Shown: positions 19,133-28,602, counted from the first letter of the stretch. The stretch is 64,000 nt of DNA from Acanthopleuribacter pedis (GCF_017377855.1 NZ_JAFREP010000006.1:362629-426628); one strand, 5' to 3'. The notes: a model not told the origin generated them from the sequence alone. Made by a program: numbers and translations.

Positions 19133-19283
19133 GAGAGCACAAGGTACGGGTTACTGTTTGGGACCGGAACAACAACAAAAAGCACCCGGGGTTTTACGTC
19201 TGGAACGGGTAAGTTGTTTGAATTATTGCGCTTCTGTTCGCCGGGAGCCGCGGTTACCCAACGGCAAAATTCGCTAGTGCCTT

Positions 19284-19856
19284 TTACTTGGCGCGCAGCG
19301 CCTTGTACAGCCAGGCGCGGGCTGAGCGCCATTCGCGGCGGACCGTGGATTCGGAGATTTCCAGCACGTCCGCGATTTCCGGTTCGGTGAGGCCCGCGAA
19401 AAACCGCATCTCGACGATGCGCCCCTTGCGCTCGTCCATTTTGGTGAGTTCGGTGAGGGCGCTGTCCAGATCGATGATGTCGATTTCGGTGGTGTCGCCG
19501 AAGAAATGGATGGTTTCGCGCAGGGTGAGGTGTTGCTCGCCGGAGCCGCGTTTTTGGGCGTTGCGGGTGCGGGCGTGTTGCAGCAAGGTGCGGCGCATCA
19601 GCGTCGAGATGATGGCGAAAAATTGGGCGCGGTTCTGCCAGGTGATGCGGTCTTGATCGATCAGTTTCACGTAGGCTTCGTGGACCAGCGCAGTTGCCGA
19701 GAGGGTGTGGCCGCTGCGCTCGCCGCGCAGGTAATTTCGGGAAATGGCCTTGAGTTCGCGATACACCATTGGCAGTAATTCGTCCAACGCGGTACTGTTG
19801 CCGTCTTGCCATGAAATGAGGAGTTGGGTGATCGACGCTTTGTCTGGATCCGACAT
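19284..19856 (-). CDS. ECF-type RNA polymerase sigma factor (Sig-70_X6 kind)
   Basis: 190 residues, normal for an ECF sigma factor. Region 2 is in the N-terminal half (VHEAYVKLIDQ and the following aromatic helix). Region 4 is a helix-turn-helix near 150-180 (LTEPEIADVLEISESTVRREW). Proteins of this kind, which lack an obvious linked anti-sigma gene, are frequent in Acidobacteriota and Planctomycetes (family knowledge). A GGAG ribosome site precedes the ATG. It follows the winged-helix/TPR regulator gene by about 80 bases on the same strand, so the two probably form a regulatory unit. No anti-sigma gene is adjacent. Its targets, including the NRPS operon, are unknown. Confidence 0.9.
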   Translation of the reverse strand: MSDPDKASITQLLISWQDGNSTALDELLPMVYRELKAISRNYLRGERSGHTLSATALVHEAYVKLIDQDRITWQNRAQFFAIISTLMRRTLLQHARTRNAQKRGSGEQHLTLRETIHFFGDTTEIDIIDLDSALTELTKMDERKGRIVEMRFFAGLTEPEIADVLEISESTVRREWRSARAWLYKALRAK

Positions 19857-19935
19857 AAAGACTCCGTTTGCGGTGACGTTGGGTTGAGGTTAGGGGGTAC
19901 GCCGCGGCAGGCTCCAGGCGAGGTGGGGGGAGGGG

Positions 19936-21216
19936 TTAGCGCAGGTAGCCGCGTAGCAGGTTTTGCAACACGCCCGCGTAACGGGGGTCGGCGCGGAGGT
20001 TGATCGCCCGCGGTTCTACCGAGAGGTAGCACAGGTTCCAGTCGCGTAAGGCGAGAGCCGTGTTAATAAGGGCAAAGGCTTGGTCACATTCATCCAATTG
20101 AGCGTGGAGCAGGATTAAGGTGAAGCGCATGCCCGGCGCTTGCTGGAGCAGGTTGATCAGTTGACGGCGAACCGCGTCCAAACCCAGTTCACGCTGCAAC
20201 GCGGCCAGCGGGTAAACGACCTCGATGGGGAAACCCCAGGCGGTGAGCGCCTGTTGCAGCGCCGCGACGGCTTCTTCCGGTTCGCGCCAGCGTTCGTTGT
20301 GATGGTAGCGCAACCAGTGGGTGACGCCGTCGCCGCTGTCCATGGTGCGCGCCAGGTGGTTCAGTTGTTGACGGCTGCGCGCGCGATCATCTTGAAAATA
20401 AAAGGCCAGGGCTTTTTGGTGTTGGTAGGTTTGCGAGAGGGGGTTGCTTTCGAGCGCGGTGTTGAGCTGGGTGACGGCTTCCTCGAAGCGGCCGTTGGCC
20501 AGTAAAAAGGCGGCGTACCAACCGCGCGCGGGTTCGTTGCCGTCGGCGGCCAGTTCGGCGAACATGCGTTCGGCGCGGGGATAGTCCCAGTGCACCAAAA
20601 AGGCGACGAGCGCCTCGGCAAGCTGGGTTTCGGGAGCCACGGGGGCGTGTTCGCGCGCGGCGTCCAGGGAGGCGACAATCGCCGGGGCGACGGCGGTGGT
20701 ATCGCCCAGCATGCCCGCTTCCCAGAGCAGCGCCTCCACCAAACCGGCGTGGCCCAAATGGCTGTTGGGATCGCGCTTTAGCGCTTCCTGAAAATGTTCC
20801 TTGGCCAATTGGCGCGCGGCGGGATTGAGTCGGTCCAGATGGTAGCGGCCCTGTTCGTAATGGCGGCGAACGCTTGGGTTTTCCTCGGGCGCGGCCGCCG
20901 CCCCCGTGGGGAGGGGTGCGATAAAACGGTAGCCGCGGCGGGGGACGGTCTCGATAAAGGTAGGGTTGGCTGCTTTGTCTTGGAGGCAGGCGCGCAGTTT
21001 GCTAATCGTGGTGTTCAAATTATCGGCAAGGGCCACGTGGGTATCGGGCCACAACGCCGCGGTAACCGCATCGCGGTCTACCAAATCGCCCGGTTGCTTC
21101 AACAATAAATGAAGCAAGGCGGCCGGTTTCTCCTGAATCGGGATCTCGCGGCCGGCGCGAAAAAGGCGGCGCGTCCCACTGTCGAACACGAATTGGCCGA
21201 ATCTAAATTCCGGCAT
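19936..21216 (-). CDS. OmpR/CadC-type winged-helix regulator with TPR-like C-terminus
   Basis: 426 residues. Residues 1-100 form a winged-helix DNA-binding domain of the OmpR C-terminal type (FRFGQFVFDSGTRRLFRAGR at the start, LWPD and the wing VPRRGYRF near 92-99). The rest, about 125-420, is a helical array with TPR character. There is no transmembrane segment, so unlike CadC it looks cytoplasmic. An AGGAGG ribosome site precedes the ATG. Its promoter region is shared with the divergent methyltransferase-like gene at 21481. Confidence 0.85.
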   Translation of the reverse strand: MPEFRFGQFVFDSGTRRLFRAGREIPIQEKPAALLHLLLKQPGDLVDRDAVTAALWPDTHVALADNLNTTISKLRACLQDKAANPTFIETVPRRGYRFIAPLPTGAAAAPEENPSVRRHYEQGRYHLDRLNPAARQLAKEHFQEALKRDPNSHLGHAGLVEALLWEAGMLGDTTAVAPAIVASLDAAREHAPVAPETQLAEALVAFLVHWDYPRAERMFAELAADGNEPARGWYAAFLLANGRFEEAVTQLNTALESNPLSQTYQHQKALAFYFQDDRARSRQQLNHLARTMDSGDGVTHWLRYHHNERWREPEEAVAALQQALTAWGFPIEVVYPLAALQRELGLDAVRRQLINLLQQAPGMRFTLILLHAQLDECDQAFALINTALALRDWNLCYLSVEPRAINLRADPRYAGVLQNLLRGYLR

Positions 21217-21480
21217 GGGAACCTCCTGACGGCACCATGGCTGTATCTTTTAACGACGGCACCCTGTTTCGCAAAGTTTAGAATAATCGCCAACACATTT
21301 ACCACCAAAGGTTTAACCGTTTAGATTTAATTCAGATCCAATTCAGAATCGGTGACGGTGGTGGTCCCGTATCATGGGTTCGACGTTGTGCTTGAACGGG
21401 CTCAGGCCGGCAAGGGTGCGCACATGGGTTTTTTGCAGGCGTCTCCTATGAAACTAAAAGGATCTGAAAGCGAGGTAGTT

Positions 21481-22263
21481 ATGGCACGTATTCACTTTTT
21501 CGAAATCGCGGACCTGCCCTGGTGTCCCCAATTCATTCGCGACGGCATTACCGATACCTTACAATTCCTGGCCGAGGCCGGCGACGGGTTTGCCCCGATG
21601 GTGCCCCTCCTTGCCGAGGCGCTAAATCGCACCGGCTGCACCGAAATCCTCGATTTAGGGTCCGGGGCCGGCGGGGGCTGGTTGAGCCTGGTTAAGCAGT
21701 TTCGCGAGCAAGCCGACTTAGAGCTTCACGTGCGGCTTTCCGATCTCTACCCCAACCATCGGGCCTTCGCGCGTTTGGCGCGGGAGAGCGACGGCCGTAT
21801 CCAAGGCCTGGAAACACCGCTGGACGCAACCAAGGTGGCCCCGGAACAGAAGGGTTTCCGTACCATGTTCAACGGCTTTCACCATCTTCAGCCGACACAA
21901 GCACGGGCACTGCTCGCCGACGCCGTGGCGCAAAAACGCGGGGTGGCCGTGGTGGACGGCGATCCCAACCGCCTGCTCGGTATGGTGTTTATGCTGGTGT
22001 TTATGCCGCTGATGTTTCTGGTGATCCCGTTCGTAAAGCCATTCTCATGGAAACGCCTCTTTTTCACTTATATCTTGCCGCTCCTGCCCCTGGCCATTTT
22101 CTTCGACGGTATTGTGTCGGTCCTGCGAGTCTATTCACCGCGCGAACTCAATGCGCTGGTTAAAACGGTGCCGGGCCGGCAGGACTACGCGTGGCGCGTG
22201 GGGGTGGCGCCCATTCCCAAGTCGCCCTTGGGCTTGAGTTATTTGATTGGGACGCCCAAATAA
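21481..22263 (+). CDS. Class I methyltransferase-like protein with two C-terminal membrane segments
   Basis: 260 residues from the ATG that follows GAGGTAGTT; longer in-frame starts lack a ribosome site. Residues 50-160 look like a SAM-dependent methyltransferase core, with motif I LDLGSGAGGG at 57-66 and FNGFHHL at about 131-137. Two strongly hydrophobic segments follow at about 165-186 and 193-215, then a soluble tail. A methyltransferase tethered to the inner membrane is suggested; the substrate (lipid, quinone or polysaccharide) cannot be told. The acidic residue that closes beta-strand 2 is not obvious, so activity is uncertain. Confidence 0.65.
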   Translation: MARIHFFEIADLPWCPQFIRDGITDTLQFLAEAGDGFAPMVPLLAEALNRTGCTEILDLGSGAGGGWLSLVKQFREQADLELHVRLSDLYPNHRAFARLARESDGRIQGLETPLDATKVAPEQKGFRTMFNGFHHLQPTQARALLADAVAQKRGVAVVDGDPNRLLGMVFMLVFMPLMFLVIPFVKPFSWKRLFFTYILPLLPLAIFFDGIVSVLRVYSPRELNALVKTVPGRQDYAWRVGVAPIPKSPLGLSYLIGTPK

Positions 22264-22268
22264 AAAAA

Positions 22269-22294
22269 GCCGGTGGCTCTGATGAACCACCGGC
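22269..22294. other. Hairpin after the methyltransferase-like gene
   Basis: GCCGGTGG and CCACCGGC form a perfect 8-bp stem with a 10-base loop directly after the stop codon. An A-run precedes it and only a weak AAGTT follows, so it is oriented like a minus-strand intrinsic terminator or is a degraded plus-strand one. The following bases up to 22606 contain no gene that I can support, apart from an A-rich stretch near 22380-22405. Confidence 0.5.
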
Positions 22295-22606
22295 AAGTTA
22301 ACGCGAATGCGTTAGGAGTTTACAAGCTCCCTTCAAAATGCTCTACCACTTACACACTCACCAAAAAGCGACCAACCGTCCGAAAAAAAATAAAAAAAAT
22401 TTGAAAGATGTCCGTGCGGCGGCCGGCTCAGGGTTTTTTTCTGTGAAACGAAGGGCAAATCCACCCCATTCGGCATTCCACCCCGTGGGGAAGCCGGCGT
22501 TTCTTTTGAAATCGGAGATTGTCGCCCATGTCCATTCTCGCTCGGGTATAATCGGCCATCATTTATCTCATTGTTTAACATTCTTTGGCCCGCGCGGAGG
22601 GAAACT

Positions 22607-24499
22607 TTGTGTGGCATCGCCGGTATTTTTAACCTCAACAGCGACCGCGCCGTGGTGCAGCGCGAACTCGATCTCATGCAACGCGCCATGGTCCATCGCG
22701 GGCCCGACGGCGCCGGAACCTTTTTGCCCGATCCCGAATTGGGGCTGGTCCATGTACGGCTCGCCATCATTGATCTGGTCGCGGCTTCCAATCAGCCGTT
22801 CCATTTTCGCGAGGCCGGTTTGTCGCTGGTCTTTAACGGCGAAATCTACAACTACCTCGAATTGCGCGAAGAACTTCTGAAACAAGGCTACGCCTTCCAA
22901 ACCGCCTCCGATACCGAGGTGCTGCTCAAGGGGTACCACGCCTGGGGCGAAGCCGTGGTGGATCGCCTCAACGGAATGTGGGCCTTTGCGATTTGGGACG
23001 CGGGCAATAGACGTCTTTTCTGTAGCCGTGACCGCTTCGGCATCAAACCCTTTAATTACGCCGAGGTTGGCGGCCGTTTCCTGTTCGGTTCCGAAATTAA
23101 GTCGCTGTTGGCCGTGGAACCGTCCCTCGCCGAGCCCAACTGGAACGCGCTTTCCCTGATCATGCGGCGCAGCATCGGCGCGCAATCCCCGCAAACCTGT
23201 TTTCGCCAGGTACATCGCTTGCCACCCGCCCATAATTTAACCGTGGATGGCGACGGCGTGAAGCTGCGTCGTTATTGGGATTACCCGACCCACCAAAATC
23301 GCGAGATCAGCTATGAGGCGGCTTGTGAGGAAGTGAACCGCCTCATGAAAAACGCCGTGCGTTTGCGCATGCGCAGCGACGTTCCGGTCGGGGTCGCCCT
23401 TTCCAGCGGGCTCGACAGTTCGGTGATCGCGTGCTTGGCGGCACAAGTGCACACCAATCTCGAAACCTTTACCTCGGTGTACGAGCAGGGTTACCGCAGC
23501 GAATTTCCCGATGCGCGCAAGTTGGCCGAATCCGTCGGTCTGCGCGCCAACGGCATCACCATGGAAGGCAAAAATGTGATCGAGGTGTTGTCGCGGTGTT
23601 TGCACCATCTCGAATCGCCCCACGCCTCGCCCGCCATTTTGCCCTATTGGAACATTACCGGCGCCGCCCGGCGCAAAGTCACCGTGTTTCTGGAAGGGCA
23701 GGGCGCGGACGAGCTTTTGGCCGGTTATTTGGATCGCCTGCTGTTTGCCCACTTCCGTGATTTAATCGGTCGCGGCCGCTTCGGCCAAATCGGCCAGGAT
23801 GTGCGCAGCCTCTACCAAACCGCCAAAAAAGAGCAGTCCATCGGCAGCAGCGGGGGGCCCAAGACCTATTTCGCCAATTTCATGCGCGGCATGATGCCCT
23901 GGGCACAACCGCTTTATCAGCGGTGGCGTGGTGACGGCGGTCTGTACATCGGGCCTTGGAACCGTCAACCGATCTTTCCCGATTTCCAACAACCCCATCC
24001 CGATTACGACCAGGTGAACCGCGATTTGCGGCGGCAGATGGAACAAAATTTGGTGAACCTGCTGCATTACGGCGATGCGATTTCCATGGCCCACGCGTTG
24101 GAATCTCGCTTGCCGTTCCTCGATGTGCATCTGGTTGAGTTCATGTTCTCCCTGCCCGGATCCTTTAAGTTCCGCGACGGTTTGGGGAAAAAGATCCTGC
24201 GTGACGCGATGCGGCCGGATGTGCCGGAGGAAGTGCTGTTCCGCCGTTTCAAAATGGGGTTCACCTCGCCGATTGCGCAATGGTTGCGCGAGCACAGCGA
24301 GGATGTGGTGCATCCCATTTTGTTCAGCCCGGAATGTCGCGATCTCGGTATTTTTGATCGTGCCCGCCTCGAAAAAATGGTCGGCGAACACGTGCGCGGT
24401 GAAGCCAACTACGCCTCGCAAATTTTCCGCTGGATCAGCATGGTGTTGTGGCATCGACAGTTCATCAAAGGATCGCTGCCGGTGGCTGCCTGTGGGTGA
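22607..24499 (+). CDS. asnB: Asparagine synthase-type glutamine amidotransferase
   Basis: 630 residues. The class II glutaminase needs cysteine at position 2; the sequence shows GGAGGG, five bases, then TTG TGT GGC ATC, so TTG at 22607 is the start and encodes M-C-G-I-A-G. The glutaminase domain covers about 1-220 (FNGEIYNYLELR, SDTEVLLKGY). The ATP-pyrophosphatase synthase domain follows, with SSGLDSS near 271-277 as the PP-loop. Length is within the family range (550-650). It makes an amide from an aspartate-like carboxylate and glutamine; homologues in polysaccharide or natural-product loci amidate other acids. It overlaps the next gene by 8 bases. Confidence 0.9.
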   Translation: MCGIAGIFNLNSDRAVVQRELDLMQRAMVHRGPDGAGTFLPDPELGLVHVRLAIIDLVAASNQPFHFREAGLSLVFNGEIYNYLELREELLKQGYAFQTASDTEVLLKGYHAWGEAVVDRLNGMWAFAIWDAGNRRLFCSRDRFGIKPFNYAEVGGRFLFGSEIKSLLAVEPSLAEPNWNALSLIMRRSIGAQSPQTCFRQVHRLPPAHNLTVDGDGVKLRRYWDYPTHQNREISYEAACEEVNRLMKNAVRLRMRSDVPVGVALSSGLDSSVIACLAAQVHTNLETFTSVYEQGYRSEFPDARKLAESVGLRANGITMEGKNVIEVLSRCLHHLESPHASPAILPYWNITGAARRKVTVFLEGQGADELLAGYLDRLLFAHFRDLIGRGRFGQIGQDVRSLYQTAKKEQSIGSSGGPKTYFANFMRGMMPWAQPLYQRWRGDGGLYIGPWNRQPIFPDFQQPHPDYDQVNRDLRRQMEQNLVNLLHYGDAISMAHALESRLPFLDVHLVEFMFSLPGSFKFRDGLGKKILRDAMRPDVPEEVLFRRFKMGFTSPIAQWLREHSEDVVHPILFSPECRDLGIFDRARLEKMVGEHVRGEANYASQIFRWISMVLWHRQFIKGSLPVAACG

Positions 24500-26066
24500 G
24501 TTGCGCCACAACCTCCTGCGTGTGATTGCCAACTTTGGTCGCTTCGGTGCCAACCTTGTTTTCGGTCTGCTGCTGGTGCGCCTGCTGCTCCAATTTGGCG
24601 GCGAGGTCTACAGCGTGGTGATTCTGTTGGGCACCACCATTGGGTATTTCCGGCTTTTCCCCGACGTGGTGCAGCAATCCATCATTCACGAACTGGTTTC
24701 CGCCTACCACCGCGAAGAGGAACCCGAGGCACTGGTCTCCGTTTTTGCCGCCGCGATTCGGGTCGGCCTGATCACGGCCGGGGTGATGGTGCTGGGGATC
24801 GTCCTTTTTGTCGCCTTGTTACACGCCGTGTTCGACATTCCGCCCGCTCTGCACGGGGCCGCCCGTTTTATGGCCCTGTGTATCGGCCTGCAAACCGTTG
24901 CCGTTGCGCTGTCCGCGCCGAGTTTTAACATGCTCAACGTTTGGGAACGCTTCGCCGAGGTCAACACCTGGATGGTGGCCCAGCGCGTGACCTTCCCCAG
25001 CGCGGCATTGGCGGTAACCTTCATGGACCTTTCCGGCGAGGCCGACCGCATTGTGGCCTACGGTTTTTTGTCGACACTGCTGTTTTTGGGGGTCTTGCTC
25101 GCGGCCGTGATTCGGGTGCATCGCCGCGAACCGCGCTTGCGGTTGTTCCATCCCGAGTACGAAACCGCGGTGGTGAAACGCATGTTGTTGCTGGGCGGTT
25201 GGAACACCGCCGCCAACGTGGCGCTCATGGTGCAAACCGTGTTTAGTTCGGTCCTGATGAACCGCTTTTTCGGCCTCACCGCCAACGGCATGTTCGGGCT
25301 GGCCTTGCAGTTGGGGAACTACGTGCGCATCATCGCCCACGGCATGGCCGGCGGGTTGGACACCATCTCGGCGCGTTTCGGCGTGGCCCACGGCGACGAA
25401 GGCATTCGCAAGCTGCTCTATTACGCCGGCTTGGCCCATACCTGGGCCGTGATGTCGGTGTTCCCCCTGCTGATGCTCTATCCGCAACAGATCCTGCAGT
25501 TGTGGATTGGGCCGGCCGAGGCCAATCCCGAGATCGATTATGGGTTAACCGCCAACCTGATTCGGCTATTCGCGTTCGGCGCCATGTTTACCGGCATCGC
25601 CGACGGCTGGATCAAACTCTTGATCGGTGCCGGCCGCGCGGCCGGCTACGCGCGCGCCCTGCTGCTGATTACCGGGTTCGGCATTCCGGCATCCCTGTTG
25701 CTCGCGCTGTTTGGCCCGGAATGGTTGCGGTTCTACAGCCTTAGCTTTCCCTACACGCTGTTTTACCCGTGCTTGGGTTTACCCGCCTTTGTTTATGTTC
25801 TGGCGCGTTGGAGCGGCTCGCGGCCGGCCCAGATTTTGGCACCTTTGGCGCGGGTCCTCGGCCCGGTGAGTTGCGGTGTCGCCGGGTTGTTCGCAGTGCG
25901 TGCCTTGGCGCTACCCGCGCCCTGGGGATTTCTGCTTGCCGTTGCGGCGCACCTGGGTTTGTACGCCCTGTCTTCCTGGTTCCTGCTGGTGGATGCGGGT
26001 TTGCGGGGTCGCATTCAAAAGCGGGTCTTGGCCCGTTTCACATCGGGAACGGACCAAGCGGGTTAA
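24492..26066 (+). CDS. Polytopic membrane protein, flippase/polysaccharide-export-like
   Basis: 524 residues from a GTG overlapping the asnB stop by 8 bases; a TTG at 24501 is an alternative. About 12 to 14 hydrophobic helices fill the protein, with the even spacing and charged loops of the MATE/Wzx (MVF-like) lipid-flippase superfamily. It starts with RHNLLRVIANFGRFGANLVF, a common pattern of Wzx proteins. No ATPase motif is present. Coupling with an amidotransferase suggests export of an amidated glycolipid or polysaccharide intermediate, but no glycosyltransferase is adjacent in the window. The assignment rests on hydropathy and general pattern. Confidence 0.75.
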   Translation: MGELRHNLLRVIANFGRFGANLVFGLLLVRLLLQFGGEVYSVVILLGTTIGYFRLFPDVVQQSIIHELVSAYHREEEPEALVSVFAAAIRVGLITAGVMVLGIVLFVALLHAVFDIPPALHGAARFMALCIGLQTVAVALSAPSFNMLNVWERFAEVNTWMVAQRVTFPSAALAVTFMDLSGEADRIVAYGFLSTLLFLGVLLAAVIRVHRREPRLRLFHPEYETAVVKRMLLLGGWNTAANVALMVQTVFSSVLMNRFFGLTANGMFGLALQLGNYVRIIAHGMAGGLDTISARFGVAHGDEGIRKLLYYAGLAHTWAVMSVFPLLMLYPQQILQLWIGPAEANPEIDYGLTANLIRLFAFGAMFTGIADGWIKLLIGAGRAAGYARALLLITGFGIPASLLLALFGPEWLRFYSLSFPYTLFYPCLGLPAFVYVLARWSGSRPAQILAPLARVLGPVSCGVAGLFAVRALALPAPWGFLLAVAAHLGLYALSSWFLLVDAGLRGRIQKRVLARFTSGTDQAG

Positions 26067-26188
26067 TGTTTATACGGCGCGATGGGTGAGGTTGTGGACT
26101 GGTTGTTAAGTGGCCGCGGTGGTTGCACGGGAATCCTTTCTCGAGCGGTTGCGCGAGCCGGGTTAGAATGGCGGGGTGAGGTTAAATC

Positions 26189-26695
26189 ATGGAAACGCTG
26201 CAGTATTTGGGCGGTTATGCCCCCGCCTTATTGGAAAAAGTGCAACGGCTCATCGCCCAAGATCGGTTGGGTGCTTATTTAATGGAGCGGTATCCCGAGG
26301 CGCACCAAATTCGTTCGCCCAAGGCGTTGTCGCAATACACCCTGGATTTGAAAAATACCTACATGCGGCGATCCGGCCCCTTGAGCAAGGTGGTGTACAG
26401 CGAAAAAATTGATGTGATGCGCAATGCGCTGGGGGTGCATACGCGCGCGAGTCGGGTGCAGGGCAACAAACTCAAGGCCAAACGCGCGATTCAGATCGAT
26501 GCGTTGTTTAAAAAGGTGCCGGAGGATTTCCTGCGCATGATCGTGGTTCACGAATTGGCGCATTTTAAGGAAGCGGATCACAACAAGGCCTTTTACCAGT
26601 TGTGCGAACATATGGAGCCGGATTACCACCAACTCGAGTTCGATCTGCGCCTGTACTTAACCTTCCGAGATCAGAAGGGCGAAGACCTCTGGTAA
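26189..26695 (+). CDS. YgjP-like (DUF45) zinc metallopeptidase-fold protein
   Basis: 168 residues. The zinc motif HELAH (in VVHELAHFKEADHNKAFY) with a downstream histidine region and YHQLEFDLR matches YgjP/DUF45 proteins (family knowledge), which pair HExxH with a third ligand C-terminally. A GAGGTTAAATC ribosome site precedes the ATG. Length is somewhat short for the family (about 160-240). Its TAA (26693-26695) directly touches the 3' end of the group II intron on the other strand. Confidence 0.8.
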   Translation: METLQYLGGYAPALLEKVQRLIAQDRLGAYLMERYPEAHQIRSPKALSQYTLDLKNTYMRRSGPLSKVVYSEKIDVMRNALGVHTRASRVQGNKLKAKRAIQIDALFKKVPEDFLRMIVVHELAHFKEADHNKAFYQLCEHMEPDYHQLEFDLRLYLTFRDQKGEDLW

Positions 26696-28573
26696 ATCGG
26701 GTAGGAGGCGGGGTTGCCCTCCGCCGTCCTCCCACACCACCGGGCATACGGTTCCGTACCACGGCGGTTCATTTCATTCTTCCCAGACTGAGTTTGTACA
26801 GAGAAAGTGAGATGAGCCCACGTCCAATAAAGTAGTCTGCCGGGTAAGCAAAGTTCATGTGCCTTTTCCCGGAGTTCCACCAAGGTCCACGTCCGTTCCA
26901 AGCTGATTTCCTTGCCGTTTCTTCGGGAATTCCCCTTTTACGCAGCATCGTATATCGCTTGAACGGGCGTTTCCATTGCCGCCATAGAATGGTTCGTAGT
27001 CGCCTACGAATCCATCCGTCCAGTTCCTCGAAGACACCCTTGACCTCAGCCAGTTTGTAGTACGCGACCCACCCCCGAAGCTTTGGCGCTAATTCGCGCA
27101 TAAAGGCTTCCAGGTTGCGTCCTCGTCCTTTACGGAAATCGCGTTTCCGTTCCTGTTTGAACCTTTGGATGCTTTCTTTGGCCACTTTCAGTCGCGGCTT
27201 CCTGTGGGCCGTCATGCTATACCCGAGAAATTTCCGTTTCCAGGGTCGGTCTACCGCACTTTTCTCTCGGTTCACCTTCAAACGAAGCTTAGCCTCAAGA
27301 AAGTAGGTGACCGTTTCCATGACCCGCTCTCCCGCTCTTCGACTTTTCACATAGATGTTGCAATCGTCGGCGTAGCGGCAGAACCGGTGCCCTCTTCGTT
27401 CAAGCTCTTTGTCCAGATCGTCGAGGAGGATGTTCGACAGCAGCGGCGACAACGGCCCGCCTTGCGGAGTTCCCTTTACCCGTTGCGTCTCAAGTCCTCC
27501 CACCATCATGCCTGCCGTCAGAAACTTACGGATCAGTTTCAAGAGCGGCTTGTCATCGATACGACGCGCTACCCGTGCCATCAATACGTCGTGGTTGACC
27601 TTGTCGAAAAATTTCTCCAGGTCCATATCCACGATCCATCGGTGCCCGGCTGTAACGTGGGCTTTGGCCGCGATCAGCGCTTGGTGGGCGCCTCTCCTCG
27701 GCCTAAAGCCGTAGCTCGAACTTGAAAAGAGCGGTTCCCATATCGGTTGGAGCACTTGGTGAATCGCTTGCTGGATGAGCCGGTCCAAAACGGTTGGGAT
27801 ACCCAGCACCCTCGTGCCGCCCCCCGGTTTCGGGATATCTTTCCTTTTCACCGGTTTCGGCTTGTACCGCCCATCCAGAAGCTCTTCTTTAATGCTCGGC
27901 CAGTTGCGTGCGAGAAAGGTGTCCAGTTCGTCGACAGTCATTCTGTCGACGCCCGGCGCACCTTTGTTCTTCTTCACCCGCGCCAGTGCCGTTTGCATGT
28001 TCTCATTTGCGACCACTCTCTTAAGTAGTCCTTCTGCCTTCCGCATGTAGTATTCCCTGAGTACCGGCACGTTTGCCACCCCGCCGCTTTGCCCTCGCGG
28101 CTTCCGGCCGCTACTCTCCAGCGTGGGGTCGTGTTTCTCATCACGACATTCTGTTGCTTCACGTTTCATCGAAATCAAGGCTCCATGCTAAATGAACTGT
28201 TCCGGCCTTCAGTCAGGTCGCCTGACCTACTATGCCTTCTGCTGACTCCTGCCGATCCATCCCAACCCCTTACGAGATTAGTAGCACAAGGCAGATCGAC
28301 AGGCCTCCCCGGGTAATGCACACCCACCTCCACGCTTATACCCGCCGCATTTACGGCGACATGTTCCGTTCAGGTATCGGACTTTGAAGATATTGGCCTT
28401 CTCATCCCATGCAACCGCCTGATGGGATTCCTGTACGTCGGGTCAGCGTTTTGCCTTCGGCTTCCTTCAGATCCCGCCTCGCGACGAGCACCCTTGCCGT
28501 TCGGCTAACAGTTCCCCCTGACGGGCCTGTAAGGGACTTGAACCCTCAAGTGAGTGTGCCCTGCCGGGCACAC
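26696..28573 (-). mobile_element. Group II intron, bacterial class C (IIC)-like, 1878 nt
   Basis: On the minus strand the intron begins with GTGTGCCCGGCAG (28573 downward), the usual GUGYG 5' end, and finishes with a domain V/VI region (about 26770-26696) ending CCTCCTACCCGAT. The reverse transcriptase lies inside and lacks an endonuclease domain, as in class C. The 5' exon is a perfect intrinsic terminator (9-bp stem plus eight T), the insertion context known for class C introns. The 3' exon is the end of the YgjP-like gene on the opposite strand. Boundaries are read from consensus and are good to a base or two. Confidence 0.88.
26769..28169 (-). CDS. Group II intron reverse transcriptase/maturase
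   Basis: 466 residues from the ATG (a TTG three codons upstream is possible). Reverse transcriptase blocks are in order: PKPGGGTRVLGIP, SSYGFRPRRGAHQAL, KGTPQGGPLSPLLSN, and the catalytic YADD in CRYADDCNIYVKS. The maturase (X) domain follows (ELAPKLRGWVAYY, RRRLRTILWRQWK). The C-terminus ends with the GPWWNSGKRHMN pattern and no HNH endonuclease, typical of class C enzymes. It splices its own intron and copies it into new terminator sites (family knowledge). The ORF looks intact, so the element may be active. Confidence 0.95.
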   Translation of the reverse strand: MKREATECRDEKHDPTLESSGRKPRGQSGGVANVPVLREYYMRKAEGLLKRVVANENMQTALARVKKNKGAPGVDRMTVDELDTFLARNWPSIKEELLDGRYKPKPVKRKDIPKPGGGTRVLGIPTVLDRLIQQAIHQVLQPIWEPLFSSSSYGFRPRRGAHQALIAAKAHVTAGHRWIVDMDLEKFFDKVNHDVLMARVARRIDDKPLLKLIRKFLTAGMMVGGLETQRVKGTPQGGPLSPLLSNILLDDLDKELERRGHRFCRYADDCNIYVKSRRAGERVMETVTYFLEAKLRLKVNREKSAVDRPWKRKFLGYSMTAHRKPRLKVAKESIQRFKQERKRDFRKGRGRNLEAFMRELAPKLRGWVAYYKLAEVKGVFEELDGWIRRRLRTILWRQWKRPFKRYTMLRKRGIPEETARKSAWNGRGPWWNSGKRHMNFAYPADYFIGRGLISLSLYKLSLGRMK

Positions 28574-28574
28574 C

Positions 28575-28602
28575 AAAAAAAAGCGAAGGCCGAGGCCTTC
28601 GC
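28575..28602 (-). terminator. Intrinsic terminator forming the intron 5' exon
   Basis: Read on the minus strand: GCGAAGGCC, two-base turn, GGCCTTCGC, then eight T and one G before the intron GUGYG. A perfect 9-bp stem. It would stop transcription arriving from the right and is the insertion signal of the intron. The gene it originally served is not evident; 28603-28821 holds no ORF that I can support. Confidence 0.88.

Noticed and set aside
22338..22880. 180-residue plus-strand ORF
   Set aside because: Overlaps the AsnB gene in another frame; low-complexity Lys/Ser start.
27165..27725. 186-residue plus-strand ORF inside the intron
   Set aside because: Antisense to the reverse transcriptase, whose motifs are complete.
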